NCBI GenBank assembly: GCA_946491705.1
Contig: CAMLYM010000006.1
Coordinates: 1 to 35,307 of the forward strand
Direction of reading: 5' to 3'
Source: an uncultured Clostridia bacterium
Lineage (GTDB): Bacteria; Bacillota; Clostridia; Oscillospirales; Acutalibacteraceae
Length of the DNA stretch: 35,307 bases
Shown here piece after piece: positions 31,776 to 35,307 of the stretch. The notes beneath the pieces were generated by a model, which saw nothing but the letters and a program-made list of their open reading frames with translations, did not search any database and was not told the DNA's origin. Every line of letters begins with the position of its first letter. Positions within the stretch are counted from its first letter, which is position 1. The translations under genes were made by a program, and so were the position numbers.

Positions 31776-32981
31776 ATGGAAAAAATCAAACGAAGAAAGT
31801 CCTTTCGGCGCAAGCGCAGTCCCTGGAAGATCATCCTGTTGATTTTAGGATGCGCGGTGCTGGTAGTGGGCGGCTTTTTCGCCGCGAGCATGATCGACAA
31901 TTACATCAATTATAAAAACAGCCAGCCCTCCGACGCGTCCTCGTCCTCTCCCTCGTCCCAACCCTCTTCCGACCCGGCGTCCCAGCCGGGCGGCGACGTG
32001 TCCTCCCAGGCCTCCAACCCCGGCCACACCACCCTCAAGGGGACCCGGGCGGTAACGGTGTCTGCCCAATCCTTAAGCAGCCGCGTGACCGAGCTGCTGG
32101 CCCTGGCGAAGGACGGGAAGATCAACGCCGTGGTGGTGGACATCAAGACCGAGGACGGCACCCTGCAATACGCCACCAACCTGGAAGCAGCCACCCGCGC
32201 CGGCGCGGCAAAGGCCGACGCCCCCGACCTTTCCACCGCCTTAAAGCAGCTCAAGGATGGCGGGGTCAAGACCATTGCCCGCATGTCCTGCTTTAAGGAC
32301 CCCAAAGCCGCCATGAAGCTTTCGGGCGCGGCGGTGATGTACCGCCCCAACCCGTCCCTCATCTGGCTTGACTCCACGAAAAACGGCAAGGCCTGGCTCA
32401 ACCCCTACGCCGACGCCGCCAAGACCTATCTGATTGACATCGCCGCCGAAGCGGCGGACATGGGCTTTGCCCAAATCCTGCTGGCAAACGTTCAGTTCCC
32501 CGACAACAACAGCTCCGCCAGCTATTATGGGGCTGCGGCTTCGAGCGTCAGCCAGTCCCAGGCGCTGACCGAGTTCGTCACCCAGATGAGTGACGCCATG
32601 CGGGCGAAGGATGTGGAGGTCCGCCTGCAAAGCGGGGCCCTGGCCGCCGCCGGCGGGACGAACACCATCTACGGCGGAGTCAACCCCGTCGCCTTGGGCG
32701 GCGAGGGCCTGGTGGTGGACCTGCGCGTGAGCGCTCTGGGTAAAAATCTGGCGATTGGGGAGGATACCATCGCCGACCCGGCCGCCGATCCGGTGACTAC
32801 CGTCGAGACGGTTGCCGCTGGGATGAAATCCGCCGGCGTGCAGCCCGTCTGCATTCTCGACGCGGACAGCACGAACCTTTCCGGCCAGATTTCCGCCCTG
32901 TCCGCCGCGGGCTTTGACGACTTTGTCCTCTACCGCGAAAGCGGAAGCTATACCGCCGGCGAGCTGACCACCAAAGACTGA
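31776..32981 (+). CDS. Membrane-anchored DUF4015-like (putative glycoside hydrolase) protein
   Basis: This 401-residue protein has a basic N-terminus, one membrane anchor (about 18-38) and a Ser/Pro linker (about 48-85), so the main domain lies outside the cell. The domain shows VVVDIKTEDGTLQY (119-132) and AAEAADMGFAQILLANVQFP, both in the order expected for the DUF4015 TIM-barrel family. The usual FDYIRFP motif reads LANVQFP, so its conserved Asp is missing. The ATG at 31776 follows GGAGG by 7 bp; an ATG at 31770 is too close to it. It starts 54 bp after the RnfA-like gene and may share its transcript. Activity is doubtful. Confidence 0.75.
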   Translation: MEKIKRRKSFRRKRSPWKIILLILGCAVLVVGGFFAASMIDNYINYKNSQPSDASSSSPSSQPSSDPASQPGGDVSSQASNPGHTTLKGTRAVTVSAQSLSSRVTELLALAKDGKINAVVVDIKTEDGTLQYATNLEAATRAGAAKADAPDLSTALKQLKDGGVKTIARMSCFKDPKAAMKLSGAAVMYRPNPSLIWLDSTKNGKAWLNPYADAAKTYLIDIAAEAADMGFAQILLANVQFPDNNSSASYYGAAASSVSQSQALTEFVTQMSDAMRAKDVEVRLQSGALAAAGGTNTIYGGVNPVALGGEGLVVDLRVSALGKNLAIGEDTIADPAADPVTTVETVAAGMKSAGVQPVCILDADSTNLSGQISALSAAGFDDFVLYRESGSYTAGELTTKD

Positions 32982-32995
32982 CGGGGCCACAAATC

Positions 32996-33024
32996 AAAGG
33001 GGCGGGGCAAAACCCCGCCCCTTT
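32996..33024 (+). terminator. Terminator of the Rnf-like operon unit
   Basis: AAAGGGGCGGGG and CCCCGCCCCTTT form a perfect 12-bp stem with a CAAAA loop. The T-run is short (TTT), and the next gene starts 25 bp later, so some read-through is possible. Confidence 0.75.
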
Positions 33025-33048
33025 CCATCTTGGAAGGAGGAAACGACC

Positions 33049-34209
33049 ATGTTAAAACGGGAAATCCCGTCGCTGGGCGTGACGGTGAGCCGCTTAGGCT
33101 TCGGCGCTATGCGCATGCCGGAACGGGACGGGAAGATTGAACGGGTGGAGGCCACCCGCATGATTGCGCACATGTTCGAGGCGGGCGTGACCTATTTCGA
33201 CACCGCCTACCCCTATCACAACGGCGAGTCGGAGGAAATGCTGGCCGGGGCGCTGCGCAGGTTCCCGCGGGAGCGCTTCTTTTTGGCGGACAAGCTGCCC
33301 TTTCTGGAATACAAGTCCGAAGCGGACTATAAGGCCGTCACCGAAGAGCAGTTCTCCCGCCTGGGGATGGATTATATCGACTTTCACCTGCTCCACGCCA
33401 TGAACGCCAAGCGCTGGAAATTTTTCAAAGAAATCGGCGTCCCCCAGTACCAGCAGGAGCTCAAGCGCCAGGGCCGCATCCGGTTTGCGGGCTTTTCCTT
33501 TCACGACTCCCCCGAGGCCCTGGAACAGATTCTCAACGACCAGCCGGACTGGGACTTTGTCCAGATCCAGCTCAATTACTTTGACTGGGCCTCTTCCCTG
33601 CGTTCCGGCGAGCTTTACAACATGCTGGCCGACCGGGGCATCCCCATCATCGTCATGGAACCCCTGCGGGGCGGAATGCTCGCCTCCCTTCCCCCTTACG
33701 CGCAGGACATTATTGCAACACGCCTCCCTGGCGTAACCCCCGCCAGCCTCGCGTACCGCTGGGTGGGGTCCCTCCCCTATGTGGACGTGATTTTAACCGG
33801 CGCCTCCACCATCGCCCAGGCGAAGGAGAACACCGCCGTGTTTGAGGACTTCTCCCCCCTGACCCAGAAGGAGTACGACGTGATCGACGAGGTGCTCGCC
33901 GCCATCGCCGCCAAGCCCAGCGTCCCCTGCACCGGCTGCCGGTACTGTGTCAGCGCCTGCCCCCAGGGAATCAACATTCCCCAGGTGTTTTACATATATA
34001 ATGAGCAGGGCAAGTTCGACTGCGACGGCACGACCCATTGGCGGTATCTCAATGAAATGAAACCCCAGGAGCGGGCGGAAAACTGCATCGAGTGCGGAGC
34101 GTGCGTCTCCCAATGTCCCCAGAAGATTGACATCCCCGAGGAGCTTAAGGTGGCCCGGAAAACCATCGGGGAAGCCTGCAAGCGGGCCGCCGCCGCGGAA
34201 AGCAAATAG
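33049..34209 (+). CDS. Aldo/keto reductase with C-terminal 2x[4Fe-4S] ferredoxin domain
   Basis: This 386-residue protein has an AKR barrel (1-280) with the tetrad residues Asp51 (FDTAYPY), Tyr56, Lys82 (LADKLP) and His116 (HLLHA). The C-terminal domain carries two CxxCxxCxxxCP motifs: CTGCRYCVSACP near 297 and CIECGACVSQCP from 346. Such fusions are common in Clostridia and may link NAD(P)H-dependent carbonyl reduction to ferredoxin; the substrate is unknown. The ATG follows AAGGAGG by 8 bp. It directly follows the Rnf-like operon unit, also a redox system, which may or may not be meaningful. Confidence 0.93.
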   Translation: MLKREIPSLGVTVSRLGFGAMRMPERDGKIERVEATRMIAHMFEAGVTYFDTAYPYHNGESEEMLAGALRRFPRERFFLADKLPFLEYKSEADYKAVTEEQFSRLGMDYIDFHLLHAMNAKRWKFFKEIGVPQYQQELKRQGRIRFAGFSFHDSPEALEQILNDQPDWDFVQIQLNYFDWASSLRSGELYNMLADRGIPIIVMEPLRGGMLASLPPYAQDIIATRLPGVTPASLAYRWVGSLPYVDVILTGASTIAQAKENTAVFEDFSPLTQKEYDVIDEVLAAIAAKPSVPCTGCRYCVSACPQGINIPQVFYIYNEQGKFDCDGTTHWRYLNEMKPQERAENCIECGACVSQCPQKIDIPEELKVARKTIGEACKRAAAAESK

Positions 34210-34382
34210 GCGCAGGTACCCATAAGCGCCGGGCAGGCCTGTCCGAGGTAAGGAGGGTCTGCCCGCGCCCGGAAGGCGGCTTTGCGCCTGTTTCGTCCTC
34301 CGGCTGGCAAGGGCGCGCGTTGGGCGCGGGTCTGCCTGCGCCCGGCTTAGAAAACCGGCACCGGCCGAAGACAAGCAGCCGG

Positions 34383-34403
34383 CGCGATTCCTTTCGCGTT
34401 TTT
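34383..34403 (+). terminator. Possible terminator after the aldo/keto reductase gene
   Basis: CGCGA and TCGCG around TTCCTT, followed by TTTTT, about 175 bp after the stop codon. The gap 34210-34432 is very GC-rich with several GGGCGC/GCGCCC dyads and no gene. The stem is short, so confidence is low. Confidence 0.45.
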
Positions 34404-34432
34404 GGAGGGAAGGGGCGGCCCGTCCCGACTGC

Positions 34433-34699
34433 CTACAAATCCTCCAGCAGGAGAAGGGCGGCCCAGCGCACGCCGGTCAGGAAGGAATGGTAGGCTACGT
34501 CCTCCGTAACTAGGCCGAAGCCGTCCACGATGGTCATGATCTGGTCAGCCTGGGCGCGGGGCAGGGTCTCCTGCAGCTGATTGGATAGACGGAAGGCCTC
34601 CGCCTCCGGGGCGTCTGAGCGCTGAAGACGTTCGTTGGCTTGCTTGAGCAGCGGCAGGTAGATTTGGGTGCCGAAGTAATGCTTAAAGTCGTCAACCAT
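34433..34699 (-). CDS. Small unknown helical protein, possibly DUF6809-like
   Basis: This 88-residue protein is almost all helix (KHYFGTQIYLPLLKQANERL at the start, then a C-terminal VAYHSFLTGVRWAALLLLEDL). The order of a short charged helix and a C-terminal glycine-containing helix resembles small Clostridia proteins annotated DUF6809, but I cannot confirm this. The ATG at 34699 follows GGGAGGT by 6 bp. The promoter is a near-perfect sigma-A site overlapped by a dyad, and the divergent gene encodes an XRE regulator, which suggests repression by it. Confidence 0.7.
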   Translation of the reverse strand: MVDDFKHYFGTQIYLPLLKQANERLQRSDAPEAEAFRLSNQLQETLPRAQADQIMTIVDGFGLVTEDVAYHSFLTGVRWAALLLLEDL

Positions 34700-34723
34700 G
34701 ATGATACCTCCCAAAACAGGAAC

Positions 34724-34769
34724 ATGACTCTACAGTCATAATAATATCCTCTTATAGTCATTATGTCAA
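34724..34769 (-). promoter_or_regulatory. Promoter with overlapping ATGACT operator
   Basis: On the minus strand TTGACA (34764-34769) and TATTAT (34741-34746) are 17 bp apart. A perfect dyad ATGACT-N4-AGTCAT (34724-34739) covers the expected start site. A third ATGACT half-site (34756-34761) lies in the spacer. This layout is typical of a repressed promoter. Confidence 0.75.
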
Positions 34770-34796
34770 TAGTAAATCGATAATTGTTTGCTTTTA

Positions 34797-34825
34797 TTGG
34801 GGTTATATTTAAAATGAAGTATAAA
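34797..34825 (+). promoter_or_regulatory. Promoter of the XRE gene
   Basis: TTGGGG (34797-34802) and TATAAA (34820-34825) with a 17-bp spacer, about 40 bp before the ATG and divergent from the operator-bearing promoter. Confidence 0.5.
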
Positions 34826-34863
34826 ATATACAATATTATTGTAAGTTCGGAAGGAGCCCCAAA

Positions 34864-35073
34864 ATGGGAATGTCAAATAAGATTAAAGCTCTGTTAAAAG
34901 TGAGAGGGCTTACGCAAGCGGAATTAGCTCATCGTTTGGATACCGTCCCTTCCAATATCTATAAGAAGCTTGCCCGGGACAATTTCTCAGAAAAAGAGCT
35001 CATTGAAATCGCAGAGGCTTTGGACTGCAAATACGAAGGATTCTTTTTCTTCGAAAACGACGGGAAAATCTGA
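34864..35073 (+). CDS. Small XRE-family HTH regulator
   Basis: This 69-residue protein is one HTH domain: IKALLKVRGLTQAELAHRLD, then SNIYKKLARDN as the recognition region. Its closing EIAEALDCKYEGFFFFEN is unusual only in its run of Phe. The ATG follows GAAGGAG by 7 bp. It faces away from the small gene at 34433, across a spacer holding ATGACT sites, so it is the best candidate to bind them; this is inference from position. Confidence 0.88.
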   Translation: MGMSNKIKALLKVRGLTQAELAHRLDTVPSNIYKKLARDNFSEKELIEIAEALDCKYEGFFFFENDGKI

Positions 35074-35236
35074 GCCGGTCCCCTTTCAAAAAGCCTGTAC
35101 TTTTGCCTATTTGTGATTTCGCACAAAATTCCCGCAACCCAAGGCGGGTAAAGCGTGCAACAGTCATGTGAAATCCTTTCCAATTTAAAAAAGGCGCGAT
35201 TTTCTCGATTTTTTCAAAATTTTTTTGAAAAAACCA

Positions 35237-35265
35237 TTGACAAAGAAACCTGGATTTGATATTAT
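35237..35265 (+). promoter_or_regulatory. Strong sigma-A promoter running off the window
   Basis: TTGACA (35237-35242) and TATTAT (35260-35265) with a 17-bp spacer. A T-rich and A-rich dyad at about 35210-35233 (TTTTTTCAAA/TTTGAAAAAA) just upstream could act as an UP element. The gene it drives lies beyond 35307. No gene is seen in 35074-35307. Confidence 0.75.
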
Positions 35266-35307
35266 AGTCAAGCACCGAACGGCGGGTCAGCAAAGTGGCC
35301 AAAAAGT

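Noticed and set aside
1-35307. rRNA, tRNA, insertion sequences and prophage genes
   Set aside because: None recognised by eye. No cloverleaf with GTTCRANYC, no transposase or integrase frame and no terminal repeats were found.

Overview
The window suggests a Gram-positive, endospore-forming member of class Clostridia with GC-rich genes, probably an Oscillospiraceae/Ruminococcaceae-like gut lineage. This rests on spoVT and a GerA-type spore germination protein (SpoVAF), strong AGGAGG-type ribosome binding sites, a MecA adaptor, a PdaC-like lipoprotein deacetylase, and the B. subtilis-like order glmU-prs-pth-mfd. No rRNA, tRNA, prophage or cas genes were recognised. The lineage is inferred from gene content, not from a marker-gene search.

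Layout. Bases 1-600 hold no convincing gene but carry nine GTGAA-N5-TTCAC dyads in a decayed tandem array. Then come an orphan corrinoid-activation (RACo-like) protein (-), an MscS channel (+), and an AT-richer islet (about 3.3-4.6 kb) with an XRE regulator, a secreted protein whose frame is broken at two A6 tracts, and a small membrane protein. From 4.6 to 12 kb lie a GH13 amylase, a NUDIX hydrolase, a PdaC-like deacetylase, a small unknown protein and an AraC regulator fused to a GH39 domain that has lost both catalytic glutamates. Formate-tetrahydrofolate ligase, spoVT and the divergent spoVAF follow. At 16.85-16.99 kb three more GTGAA-N5-TTCAC hairpins lie just downstream of mfd. A long minus-strand block runs glmU, prs, SGNH hydrolase, pth, PAP2, AI-2E-type permease, mfd (26.2 to 17.0 kb). 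On the right are rpe (+), mecA (-), a four-gene Rnf-like operon (+), a DUF4015-type membrane-anchored protein, a ferredoxin-domain aldo/keto reductase, a small unknown protein and a divergent XRE regulator.

The most unusual system is the Rnf-like operon at 28.0-31.7 kb. It keeps subunits C, D, E and A in tight translational coupling but has no RnfG or RnfB. All four membrane cysteines that bind the RnfA/RnfE [2Fe-2S] cluster in canonical complexes are replaced. The flavin-attachment motif in RnfD is altered, the glycine-rich FMN/NADH motif of RnfC is gone, and RnfC has gained a lysine-rich tail. Only the two [4Fe-4S] motifs of RnfC survive. It looks like a repurposed Rnf scaffold rather than a standard ferredoxin:NAD+ oxidoreductase.

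The second unusual system is the GTGAA-N5-TTCAC family: twelve copies in two intergenic clusters. The five-base arms are invariant, while the outer stems differ in sequence yet stay complementary. One copy forms the likely mfd terminator.
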